This document shows, one piece after another, positions 42,813 through 51,776 of a stretch of 64,000 bases of DNA. The first letter of the stretch is position 1, and the number at the start of each line of letters is the position of its first letter. The stretch is from DSSM01 sp964484125 (lineage in GTDB: Bacteria > Bacteroidota > Ignavibacteria > Tepidaquicellales > Tepidaquicellaceae). The DNA is taken from NCBI GenBank assembly GCA_964484125.1, contig CAZAEK010000005.1, forward strand, positions 1 through 64,000. Reading direction: 5' to 3'. The translations under genes were made by a program, and so were the position numbers. Under the pieces are notes generated by a model, which was given only the letters and a program-made list of their open reading frames with translations, was not told where the DNA came from and did no database searches.

Positions 42813-44078
42813 TTAAGGTATAACCTTATGTTTTTTCCCGACTTTTTCAAAAGCAGAGATTGCTTTATCAATGTGCGACTTATCGTGAGCAGCGGAAATC
42901 TGAACTCTGATACGTGCCTGACCTTTGGGAACTACAGGGTATGAGAACCCTACAACATAAATACCCTCATCATATAAATCCTTGGCAATATCAGTAGCAA
43001 GCTGAGCATCGTTTTCAAATTTTCTGAAAAGAATAGGAACTATAGGGTGAACACTATCAATTATATCGAAACCGAGCTTATTCATTGCATTACGGAAATG
43101 CATTGTATTTTCAGTAAGTTTCTCACGAAGGTCATCGCTTTGGTCGAGGATTTCGAAAGCTTTAATTGCAGCTGCTGTAATAGCAGGTGCAAGAGTATTT
43201 GAAAAAAGATAAGGTCTCGAACGTTGTCTTAACATTTCAATGATTTCACGCTTGCCGGTAGTAAAACCGCCAGAAGCACCACCCATTGCCTTGCCGAGCG
43301 TTGAAGTAATAATATCAATTTCTCCGAGTACACCGCAAAATTCAATCGAACCTCTGCCCTTTTTCCCGAGAAATCCGGTTGCATGAGAATCGTCAACCAT
43401 AACCATAGCATCATATTTATTCGCAAGTTCAACTATTTCCTGAAGATTGGCAATATCGCCATCCATTGAAAAAACTCCGTCAGTTGCAATAATGATGTTT
43501 CTTGCCGGATGTGGCATTGCTTCTAATCCTGTTGATTCCCAGATATCCGAGCCCTCTCGTGCGAGTTTAAGTTTTTCTTCGAGAGATTTCATATCCGAAT
43601 GATTGTAAATGAGCCGTCGTGCTTTGCAAAGCCGGATACCGTCAATTATGCTTGCGTGGTTTAAACTATCTGTGATAATTGCATCTTCGGTGTTAAGAAT
43701 TGATTCAAAAAGGCCTCCGTTAGCATCAAAGCATGAAGAGTATAAAATAGTATCTTCTGTCTGATAAAAATCCGAAATCTTTTTTTCAAGAGTTTTATGA
43801 ATATCCTGGGTTCCGCAGATAAATCTTACTGAAGCCATACCGAATCCGTGCGAATCGAGAGCAGAATGTGCCGCTTTAATTATTTCAGTGTGATTTGCGA
43901 GTCCGAGATAGTTATTTGCACAGAAATTTAATACTTCACGCGGCTCTGAATCAGCAGGGAAAATAACATCAATATTTGCTTTCTGGTCTGAAAGAATTAT
44001 TCTTTCATCTTTGTAAAGCCCCGATTCCCTTATATTTGTTAATTCTTTTGTAAGGTCTAATTTTGTTCTAATATACAT
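42813..44078 (-). CDS. kbl: 2-amino-3-ketobutyrate CoA ligase (glycine C-acetyltransferase)
   Basis: The 421-residue PLP enzyme follows Kbl closely, with ANNYLGLANH, SHGFGMASVRFICGTQD, YSSCFDANGGLFE, DDSHATGFLG and the PLP lysine in TSTLGKAMGG. The Glu/Asp-His-Ala-type DDSHA motif and the VVPKGQARIRVQISAAH end are as in the E. coli enzyme. It splits 2-amino-3-ketobutyrate into glycine and acetyl-CoA during threonine breakdown. An insert near residues 175-190 (SDIWESTGLEAMP) is unusual. The partner threonine dehydrogenase is not nearby. Confidence 0.9.
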   Translation of the reverse strand: MYIRTKLDLTKELTNIRESGLYKDERIILSDQKANIDVIFPADSEPREVLNFCANNYLGLANHTEIIKAAHSALDSHGFGMASVRFICGTQDIHKTLEKKISDFYQTEDTILYSSCFDANGGLFESILNTEDAIITDSLNHASIIDGIRLCKARRLIYNHSDMKSLEEKLKLAREGSDIWESTGLEAMPHPARNIIIATDGVFSMDGDIANLQEIVELANKYDAMVMVDDSHATGFLGKKGRGSIEFCGVLGEIDIITSTLGKAMGGASGGFTTGKREIIEMLRQRSRPYLFSNTLAPAITAAAIKAFEILDQSDDLREKLTENTMHFRNAMNKLGFDIIDSVHPIVPILFRKFENDAQLATDIAKDLYDEGIYVVGFSYPVVPKGQARIRVQISAAHDKSHIDKAISAFEKVGKKHKVIP

Positions 44079-44155
44079 AACAATCAGATTTATTTATACA
44101 AAAATAGCAATAGAATTAATAAAAGTAAGTGTAAATAAGAAAGCGTAAAAAAAGT

Positions 44156-44187
44156 AAAGAGCAGGTTAACTTAATAACCTGCTCTTT
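44156..44187 (-). terminator. Strong terminator between the two Kbl-like genes
   Basis: AAAGAGCAGGTTA and TAACCTGCTCTTT form a perfect 13-bp stem with a 6-base loop; on the minus strand it is followed by a T-rich run (ACTTTTTTTAC). It ends the operon of the second Kbl-like gene, so kbl and lptF/G are separate. Confidence 0.92.
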
Positions 44188-44208
44188 GTGTTTGGCTTGT
44201 TGATTAGA

Positions 44209-45456
44209 TTACAGACCGTAACGGTCTATTATTTCCTGTTTTGTTTTTCCTAATATTTCATACTTTTTACCTACTTTTACGAAGGCGTCGAGAGCTTTTT
44301 CGAGGTGATGCCTGTCATGAGCGGCAGAAAGCTGAGTTCTGATTCTTGCCTGTCCTTTAGGTACGACCGGGAAGAAAAATCCGACAGCATAAATACCTTC
44401 TGCGAAAAGGTCTCTGGAGAAATCCTGAGAAAGTTTTGCATTAAAAAGCATAACCGGAACAATAGCAGTTTCTCCCGGTTTTATAATAAATCCGGCGTCA
44501 GTCAGTGCCTGTCTCCAGAATTTAGTATTTTCTTCGAGTTTATCTCTTCTTTCCGTTGTTTTTGAAATAAGGTCAAGAACTTTGAGAGAACCTTCAACAA
44601 TTGAAGGAGCAACGGCATTTGAGAAAAGATAAGGTCTTCCTCTTTGCCTGCAGAGCTCTACAACTTCTTTCCTTCCTGATATGCAACCTCCTGATGCTCC
44701 TCCGAGCGCTTTTCCGAGCGTAGTTGAGATGATATCAATTTTACCAAGTACTCCAAAATGTTCTGCAGTACCTCTGCCTGTTTTACCAATATAGCCGGAA
44801 GTATGAGCTTCATCAACGAAAATCATAGCATTATATTTTTCTGCAAGTTCAACTATTACGTCAAGTTTAGCAAGGTCTCCATCCATAGAAAAAGCACCAT
44901 CAGTTATAATAAGTCTGATTCTTTTATCCTGATGAAGAATAAGTTTTTCTTCAAGGTGTTTCATATCAGAATGTTTATAAGTATCCTGATGTGCCTTTGC
45001 GAGACGGATACCGTCAACAATTGAAGCGTGAATTAATCTGTCTGCAATCATAACATCCTGTTCAGTAAGGACAGCTTCAAAAACTCCGGCATTAGCATCG
45101 AAGCAGGATGGAAAAAGAATTGTATCTTCTGTTCCGAGAAATTCAGTTAATTTATCTTCAAGTTGTTTGTGAATATCCTGAGTTCCGCAAATAAATCTTA
45201 CAGAAGACATTCCGTATCCTCTGTGGTCTAATCCTTTGTGTGCGGCGGCAACTACGTCGGGATGTGAAGAAAGACCGAGGTAATTATTTGCACACATATT
45301 AATAACTTTTTTCTGTTCAGAGCCGATTGGGTATTGCACTTCAATTTCGGAATCCTGCGGAGCGCAAATAGCCCTTTCTTCTTTAAATAAGCCCTGCGAT
45401 TTTATGCTCTCAAGTTCGCCGGCGAGAGCGGCTTTTGCTTCAGGTGAATAAGCCAT
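44209..45456 (-). CDS. Kbl-like alpha-oxoamine synthase linked to an acyl carrier protein
   Basis: A 415-residue PLP enzyme of the alpha-oxoamine synthase family, similar to Kbl but distinct from the intact Kbl next to it: HRGYGMSSVRFICGTQD, DEAHTSGYIG instead of DDSHATG, and the PLP lysine in STTLGKALGG. It lies 11 bases behind an acyl carrier protein gene and an AMP-forming acyl ligase, which suggests that the acyl donor is an acyl-ACP rather than a free CoA thioester. Serine palmitoyltransferases of sphingolipid-making bacteria use such a pairing. So an amino-ketone lipid product, or a glycine-acyl variant, is plausible but unproven. Confidence 0.8.
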   Translation of the reverse strand: MAYSPEAKAALAGELESIKSQGLFKEERAICAPQDSEIEVQYPIGSEQKKVINMCANNYLGLSSHPDVVAAAHKGLDHRGYGMSSVRFICGTQDIHKQLEDKLTEFLGTEDTILFPSCFDANAGVFEAVLTEQDVMIADRLIHASIVDGIRLAKAHQDTYKHSDMKHLEEKLILHQDKRIRLIITDGAFSMDGDLAKLDVIVELAEKYNAMIFVDEAHTSGYIGKTGRGTAEHFGVLGKIDIISTTLGKALGGASGGCISGRKEVVELCRQRGRPYLFSNAVAPSIVEGSLKVLDLISKTTERRDKLEENTKFWRQALTDAGFIIKPGETAIVPVMLFNAKLSQDFSRDLFAEGIYAVGFFFPVVPKGQARIRTQLSAAHDRHHLEKALDAFVKVGKKYEILGKTKQEIIDRYGL

Positions 45457-45467
45457 AATAAATTCTC

Positions 45468-45722
45468 CTATTCTACTCCAAATTCTTTTAATAATGTAAC
45501 GATGTTGTTAACGCTGTCAAATGCTTCTGGCGTTGCTTTAGCATCGGGAATTTGAATGTTGTATTTTGTTTCAAGAAATACTTTTAATGATACCATTGAA
45601 AATGAATCAACGATACCGCCTGAAATGAGAGGAGTGTCATAATTCACTTCTCTGTCATCACCATCCTCGAGATATTCATTTCTTACGTATTCGAGGATTA
45701 CATCTTTTAGCTGTTCAGCCAT
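45468..45722 (-). CDS. Acyl carrier protein
   Basis: The 84-residue protein starts at ATG 45722, which has a GGAG site seven bases upstream; an upstream TTG at 45734 would lack this support. The conserved Ser of the phosphopantetheine site is S40 in GGIVDSFSMVSL, and four helices with an acidic character complete the fold. It is not the general fatty-acid ACP in form and lies between an acyl ligase and an oxoamine synthase, so it is probably dedicated to their pathway. Confidence 0.9.
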   Translation of the reverse strand: MAEQLKDVILEYVRNEYLEDGDDREVNYDTPLISGGIVDSFSMVSLKVFLETKYNIQIPDAKATPEAFDSVNNIVTLLKEFGVE

Positions 45723-45762
45723 TTTTAACTCCAATTAGTTTAAAATTTATAAAAGAAATTAT

Positions 45763-47487
45763 TTACATATCATTTTCAAGAGTTGAGGTGTCGCCTATTT
45801 CCTCTCCCCATTCTTTTGCTTTAAGAACTCTTCGCATAATTTTTCCGCTTCTGGTTTTAGGAAGTGAATCAACAAATTCAATTTCCTGAGGCATTGCAAG
45901 TGCGGAAAGTTTTTTACGTACGAAGTTCATAATTTCGAGTTCGAGCATCTTACTCTGCTCAAATCCCGGTTTTAAAGTTATAAATGCTTTAACTACTTCC
46001 ATATTAATAGGGTCAGGTTTTCCGATTGCAGCAGATTCAGCAACTGCAGGATGTTCCAAAAGGGCGGATTCAATTTCAAAAGGACCTACAAGATGTCCTC
46101 CTGTATTAATTACGTCGTCATCTCTGCCAACAAACCAGAAATATCCGTCTTCATCAATACTTGCCCTGTCTCCGCAGAGATACCAGCCGTTCTGGAATTT
46201 ACTCTTATATGTAGTTTCATTATTCCAGTAAGTCCTTATCATTGATGGCCATCCGGGTTTGATTGCAATCATACCCACAACTCCCTTTTTCTCTATAGGA
46301 ACGGAAGTCTTTAAATCAACAACAGTAACTTCAATTCCGGGGAAAGGTTTACCCATTGAGCCGGGTTTAATTTTCATACCGGGATAATTTGAAACAACTA
46401 TGCAACCTGTTTCAGTCTGCCAGAAAGTATCGTGGAACATCATCCCGAAAGCTTCCTGAGACCAGAGGACTGCCTCTGCGTTCAACGGCTCACCAACACT
46501 AGCGAGATGCCTTAATGAAGAGAGATCAAATTTTTTCACTACTTCAGTTCCTTCTTTCATTAAAGCCCTAATTGCAGTTGGAGCAGAATACCAGATAGTA
46601 ATTTTATTTTTTTCAATGAATTTGTACCATGTTTCTGCTTTGAAACCTGCGTCGAGTACGCATTGAGTCGCAGCATTAGACCATGCACCGATTATGCCGT
46701 AGGATGTACCTGTAACCCAGCCCGGGTCTGCAGTACACCAGTAAATATCTTCATCGTGAATATCGAGGACATATTTTGCAGTGATATATTGTGAAATAAT
46801 TGAATAGTGAACATGCTGTGCGCCTTTGGGTTTACCAGTTGTGCCGGAAGTGTAATGCAGGACAGATGGAGTTTCGGCAGTGGAAGGGAAAATATCAAAA
46901 GAGTCAACTCTTTCAACCTTATCCATATTAAAAGCAACTTCATTTTCTTTAAGAGGTTTTGAACCATCATCATCAACGACGATAATATGTTTCAGCGAAG
47001 GAACATCTTTTAAAATATTTCTGACTTTGGGAAGATGTTTCTTTTGAGTAAAAATTGCGGTAGTAGTAGCATCCTGCAATCTTGTAAGAAGAGATTCCGG
47101 ACCGAAAGCAGAGAAAAGCGGTTGAACAATGGCACCCATTTTTAAGACACCAAGAAATCCGAAATATAGTTCCGGTACTTTATCAAGGAACATACAAACT
47201 CTTTCACCGGGTTTAATGCCGAGATCATCGCGGAGAAACTTAGCAATAGAATTTGTAAGTTGTCTCATATCATTGAAGGTATAACGCTTTTCTTCACCGG
47301 AAAAACCTTCCCAGATAAGAGCAAGTTTATCGCCTTTTCCCATACGGCAAATTCTGTCTGTGCAATATTCGCCAATATTGATAATATCGCCGTCTTTATA
47401 GCCAAGTTCTTTTTTGGAGATGTCAAAAGAAAAAGATTTTAATTCTTCTTCATAAGGTTTCATAAAGGGAGTTATTTCACTCTTCAT
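45763..47487 (-). CDS. AMP-forming acyl-CoA/acyl-ACP ligase (AcsA-like)
   Basis: The 574-residue adenylate-forming enzyme has the AMP-binding motif HYTSGTTGKPKG, the motif WQTETG and the C-terminal hinge LCGDRASIDEDGYFWFVGRDDD with the acyl-AMP lysine in PKTRSGKIMRR. The sequence TADPGWVTGTSYGIIGAWS is typical of acetyl-CoA synthetases of the AcsA type. Standing first in an operon with an ACP and an oxoamine synthase, it may load an acyl group, perhaps acetyl or another short acid, onto the ACP. Direct CoA ligation is the default alternative. Confidence 0.88.
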   Translation of the reverse strand: MKSEITPFMKPYEEELKSFSFDISKKELGYKDGDIINIGEYCTDRICRMGKGDKLALIWEGFSGEEKRYTFNDMRQLTNSIAKFLRDDLGIKPGERVCMFLDKVPELYFGFLGVLKMGAIVQPLFSAFGPESLLTRLQDATTTAIFTQKKHLPKVRNILKDVPSLKHIIVVDDDGSKPLKENEVAFNMDKVERVDSFDIFPSTAETPSVLHYTSGTTGKPKGAQHVHYSIISQYITAKYVLDIHDEDIYWCTADPGWVTGTSYGIIGAWSNAATQCVLDAGFKAETWYKFIEKNKITIWYSAPTAIRALMKEGTEVVKKFDLSSLRHLASVGEPLNAEAVLWSQEAFGMMFHDTFWQTETGCIVVSNYPGMKIKPGSMGKPFPGIEVTVVDLKTSVPIEKKGVVGMIAIKPGWPSMIRTYWNNETTYKSKFQNGWYLCGDRASIDEDGYFWFVGRDDDVINTGGHLVGPFEIESALLEHPAVAESAAIGKPDPINMEVVKAFITLKPGFEQSKMLELEIMNFVRKKLSALAMPQEIEFVDSLPKTRSGKIMRRVLKAKEWGEEIGDTSTLENDM

Positions 47488-47613
47488 TTTATATCCTCGT
47501 TTAATTTATGTTAAAGGTAAATTTCACGTCAAATAATATAGCCATTTTATTCAAAAAATTAAGTAACAAATTTTGCATATTAAATTCCGAATGGATGGTA
47601 GTAAATTAATATT

Positions 47614-48891
47614 TTATTTTATCAGAACCAGCTTAATGGTTTTGGAAAAAATAATATCAGAGGATTCTTCTCTGAGAGCTGTCATTTTACAGAAATAAAC
47701 TCCACTTGAAAAGTCTGCTGCATTCCATTGGATTGAATAATTTCCGGGACTGTATAATTTATTTGTTAAATCAAAAAGTTTTTTCCCTGTAATGTTATAA
47801 ATAGAAATGCTTATGTTGGAATTTCTGCTAACATCAAAATTAAGATTTGTGGAAATATTAAATGGATTCGGGTAGTTTTGAAATAAATTGTAATCACCAG
47901 GCAATATTACAGGCGGCGGAATATAATCCTCTCCCCCGGTTGTTGTTCTGTAAATAATGCCCTTGTCGCCGGCAATAAATCCTGTATCCCGATTGAGAAA
48001 ATATAAAGCGTTAAAAGAAGTAGTTGTATCCGCAACCGAATTGAACCAATTAAACCCGCCGTTTGTGGTTTTGTGTACGCCCTTGTAGAAGTTAATATAT
48101 CCTGTCATATCATTCAGGAAAACTATATCGTTATAATATTGCGAATAATTATTTGATATTGCGGCAATTTGGAACCAGTTATTACCTGAATTGCTTGATT
48201 TAAAAACTGTCTTATTGTAAGAATAAGCAAAAACGGTTGTGTCATTTAAAAAAAACATTGAAGCACATTCCAAACCAATACTGTCATAATTCATATATAT
48301 CCAGTTTACCCCCCTGTCAGTTGTTTTATTTATTCCATATACATTATCCAAAACTATCCATGTATCTTTATCAAGGCATAATATTTGAGTCGGCTCATGC
48401 CAATGACCATTATACTGAGTACTCCAGTTATAACCTCCGTCAGTTGTGAAACTGAATGTGTTGTATTTTGATGCAATCATCCCGATATTTTCATCGTAGA
48501 ACTTTATTAAGAAGAAGGAGGAGTATATTGAATCGGCAATGAACCAATTAATACCTGAATTAGTAGTCTTGTAAACGTAATTATAGCTATCCCTCCAGCC
48601 GGTGAAAAACCCTGTGTTGCTATTGATGAAAAATAAATCTGTAACCTCGAATTTATTAAACCTTGTCTTTTCCCAGTTTAGTCCTCCGTTTGTAGTTCTC
48701 ATTACAGCACCTCCGAAAGCAGAGTGATAATAGTAACCGCTTGCATAACCTGTTAATTCCGAAGTAAACTGAATCTGAGTTAATATTAGATTGTCATCAG
48801 TTTCGGAAACTTTTGTCCACTTCGATTGTGAAAATGCAAATATATTAAACAACAGAAAAAAAACTATTCCGGAAAATGTGATGGATTTCAT
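47614..48891 (-). CDS. T9SS-exported YCF48/BNR-type protein
   Basis: A signal peptide (about 1-21, ending FAFSQ) precedes repeated motifs of the type T-x-x-G-x-N-W (TTNGGLNW, TTNSGINW, TTDGGYNW, TTDRGVNW, SSNSGNNW, TTNGGFNW), typical of a YCF48-like beta-propeller. The C-terminal 90 residues carry the type IX sorting domain (LFQNYPNPFNISTNLNFDV, IYNITGKKLF, SGVYFCKM). Some YCF48 proteins assist photosystem assembly; here the exported form points to a surface or secreted role instead. Single gene, no terminator seen. Confidence 0.82.
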   Translation of the reverse strand: MKSITFSGIVFFLLFNIFAFSQSKWTKVSETDDNLILTQIQFTSELTGYASGYYYHSAFGGAVMRTTNGGLNWEKTRFNKFEVTDLFFINSNTGFFTGWRDSYNYVYKTTNSGINWFIADSIYSSFFLIKFYDENIGMIASKYNTFSFTTDGGYNWSTQYNGHWHEPTQILCLDKDTWIVLDNVYGINKTTDRGVNWIYMNYDSIGLECASMFFLNDTTVFAYSYNKTVFKSSNSGNNWFQIAAISNNYSQYYNDIVFLNDMTGYINFYKGVHKTTNGGFNWFNSVADTTTSFNALYFLNRDTGFIAGDKGIIYRTTTGGEDYIPPPVILPGDYNLFQNYPNPFNISTNLNFDVSRNSNISISIYNITGKKLFDLTNKLYSPGNYSIQWNAADFSSGVYFCKMTALREESSDIIFSKTIKLVLIK

Positions 48892-49088
48892 ATTATTTTG
48901 TATTATGACATAAATTAATTAAAAGTATTTAGATTATCAAAGTTAAAAAAAATACAGGGGTTTATTATATTTATTTCTGTTTCTATACATATTTGTATAG
49001 ATTTGGAAATATATTCTTCCGCTTTTTGTTATTAACTTTTTTTTAAAAAGGGATATAACTAATTTGCTATATAAAAATTATCGCATTT

Positions 49089-51776
49089 ATGGGAATTCAT
49101 AATTTAGACGGATTTTTTAATCCAAAGAGAATAGCTTTAATCGGAGTTACGATAAATCCAAACAGTGTTGGCGGAAAAGTATTGAGCAATCTAATAAGCG
49201 GAGGATTCAGGGGAGTTGTATATCCAATAAATCCGACAAGTGAAGCGGTGCTTGGTATTCAATGCTACCCTGATTTGAAATCACTTCATAGGAAACCTGA
49301 CCTCGCAATCTTATGCTGTGCGGCAGATAAAGTCCCGGGTTATATAAGAGAATGCGGCGAAAACGGAGTGATGAATATTATAATTATGTCCTCGGGATTT
49401 AAAGAAGCTGGCGAAAGCGGCATTGAGTTGGAAAAGCAGTTAAGGGATGCTTATAAATCATTCCCGGGAATGCGTGTTATGGGACCCAATTGCCTTGGTG
49501 TAATTGTTCCTTCGAATAATCTGAATGCGAGTTTTGGTCCGGCAATGCCGCGACCGGGAAATATTGCATTCATTTCACAATCTGGTGCTTTATGTACATC
49601 TGTTCTCGACTGGGCAATAGAAAAGAAAATCGGTTTCAGCTATTTTGTTTCAATCGGAAATACTTTCGATGTTGATTTTGCGGATTTAATAGATTTCCTC
49701 GGAGAAGATGAGAAAACGAAATCAATAATTCTTTATGTTGAATCAATTTCTTTTGCGAGAAAATTTATGACTGCGGCAAGAAGTTTTGCGCGCTCAAAAC
49801 CGATAGTTGCATATAAGGCAGGCAGATTTCCGGAATCTGCAAAGGTTGCAGCTTCTCATACGGGCGCTCTTGCGGCAGAGGATGCAATTTATGATGCAGC
49901 ATTCAGGAGAACTGGTATTGCGAGAGTATTTGATATCGGAGAGATTTTCGATGTTACGGAATTAATCGGAAGGAATAAAATGCCAAAGGGCTCAAATCTT
50001 GCAGTAGTAACGAATGCAGGAGGTCCCGGTGTAATGGCTACGGATATTCTTATTGAATTAAACGGGAACCTTGCGAAATTTTCGGAAGATACTATCAATG
50101 AACTTGCAAAAAATCTTCCGCCTTTTGCGGCTAAAGAAAATCCGGTTGATGTACTTGGAGATGCACCTTCAAAAAGAGTAAGCAAGGCAGTTGAAATAGT
50201 TTTAAAAGATAAGAATGTTGATGCAGTACTTGTAATATTAACGCCTCAATCAATGACAAATCCGACAGCTACGGCAAAAGGCATCAGCGCCCTTTCGGAA
50301 ACTACTAAAAAGCCGATAATAGCGGCATGGCTTGGCGGAGAGAGAATGCGGGAAGGGATGAAAATTATGAGCGAAAACGGCATAGCCGCATATCAAACCC
50401 CTGAACAGGGAGTAAGAGCTTTTATGACACTTGTGGAATATTCAAGGAATTTAAAAAACCTTTATGAAACTCCGAGGAATATACCCGTAGAATTTTCACT
50501 TGACAGAAAAAATACAAGAAAAAGTTTTGAAAAATTAGTTTCCGATTCAGAAAATATTTTGTCGGAAGAAGTTTCAAAGAAAATATTAAACTCATACGGC
50601 ATACCGGTAACAATACCTGAAACCGCGAATACTGCAGAAGAAGCAGTAAATCTTGCAAAGAAAACCGGATACCCGGTAGTTATGAAAATTCTTTCACCTG
50701 ATATTACTCATAAATCAGATGTAAACGGAGTTGTATTAAATCTGCAAAATGACGAAGCGGTAATATCGGCATTCGGAAAAATGACATCCGGTGTTAAAAA
50801 GAAAATGCCGGCAGCTAAGATTGAAGGAGTTACAATTCAGAAAATGATTAAGCAAAGTGATTCGGTTGAGATGATTCTCGGAATTAAAAAAGATGAAATA
50901 TTCGGCTCGGTTATACTTTGCGGAATGGGGGGAACGGGAGCGGAACTCTTTAAAGACAGGATGATAGGATTTCCTCCGCTGAACGAAGCACTTGCATATC
51001 GTATGCTTGAATCCCTGAAAATATTTCCTTTGCTGAAGGGTTATCGCGGTAAAAAGCCGGTAAACATAGATAAATTAATTGAGACTATGATACGGCTTTC
51101 ATATTTAGCCGCAGATTATCCTGAAATAAAAGAACTTGATATAAATCCTCTGCTTGTATATGAGCAAGGTGTTATGGCTCTTGATGCAAGGATTATAATA
51201 GACGCAAAATGCGATTGCAAAGGTTTAAAGCCTTACAGTCATCTTGCAATGCACCCTTATCCCGAAGAGTATGTTACTACACAGAAACTTAAGAACGGAA
51301 AGAAAGTATTATTCAGACCTATAAAACCGGAAGACGAGCCGATGTGGATGGATTTGCTTGCAAGTTGTTCAAAAGAATCAATCTATATGAGGTTCAGATA
51401 TTTTTTCCAGTGGCAGAATCACGATGTTGCGGCGAGATACTGCTATATAGATTATGACAGAGAGATTGCAATTGTTGCAGAGGTTGAGACACATGGAAAA
51501 AAGAGACTTGCAGGAGTAGGCAGATTGATAGCAGACCCAGACCACGAAAGCGTTGAGTATGCCATACTCATCAGCGATGAATTTCAGAATCAGGACCTCG
51601 GTGGTAAATTAACTGATTACTGTCTCGAAATAGCAAAGAAATGGGGATTGAAAAAAATTGTTGCTCAAACAACTACAGACAATAAGAGAATGATTTCTGT
51701 TTTTGCAAAAAGGGGATTTGAAATAACAATGGATGTTTCCGGTGAAATGGTAGATGTGGAGAAGTTACTAAATTGA
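49089..51776 (+). CDS. ADP-forming acyl-CoA synthetase / GNAT acetyltransferase fusion
   Basis: The 895-residue protein combines a CoA-binding domain (about 10-140), two CoA-ligase domains (about 150-440), an ATP-grasp domain (about 480-700, with GYPVVMKILSPDITHKSD) and a C-terminal GNAT domain (about 740-890). This is the plan of Pat/YfiQ protein acetyltransferases. In those the catalytic His of the synthetase is usually lost, but here it is present as H257 in SHTGALAAED, so the synthetase part may be active. It could make acetyl-CoA and ATP from acetate and ADP-forming chemistry, or act as a lysine acetyltransferase, or both. The DUF58 gene overlaps its end. Confidence 0.85.
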   Translation: MGIHNLDGFFNPKRIALIGVTINPNSVGGKVLSNLISGGFRGVVYPINPTSEAVLGIQCYPDLKSLHRKPDLAILCCAADKVPGYIRECGENGVMNIIIMSSGFKEAGESGIELEKQLRDAYKSFPGMRVMGPNCLGVIVPSNNLNASFGPAMPRPGNIAFISQSGALCTSVLDWAIEKKIGFSYFVSIGNTFDVDFADLIDFLGEDEKTKSIILYVESISFARKFMTAARSFARSKPIVAYKAGRFPESAKVAASHTGALAAEDAIYDAAFRRTGIARVFDIGEIFDVTELIGRNKMPKGSNLAVVTNAGGPGVMATDILIELNGNLAKFSEDTINELAKNLPPFAAKENPVDVLGDAPSKRVSKAVEIVLKDKNVDAVLVILTPQSMTNPTATAKGISALSETTKKPIIAAWLGGERMREGMKIMSENGIAAYQTPEQGVRAFMTLVEYSRNLKNLYETPRNIPVEFSLDRKNTRKSFEKLVSDSENILSEEVSKKILNSYGIPVTIPETANTAEEAVNLAKKTGYPVVMKILSPDITHKSDVNGVVLNLQNDEAVISAFGKMTSGVKKKMPAAKIEGVTIQKMIKQSDSVEMILGIKKDEIFGSVILCGMGGTGAELFKDRMIGFPPLNEALAYRMLESLKIFPLLKGYRGKKPVNIDKLIETMIRLSYLAADYPEIKELDINPLLVYEQGVMALDARIIIDAKCDCKGLKPYSHLAMHPYPEEYVTTQKLKNGKKVLFRPIKPEDEPMWMDLLASCSKESIYMRFRYFFQWQNHDVAARYCYIDYDREIAIVAEVETHGKKRLAGVGRLIADPDHESVEYAILISDEFQNQDLGGKLTDYCLEIAKKWGLKKIVAQTTTDNKRMISVFAKRGFEITMDVSGEMVDVEKLLN

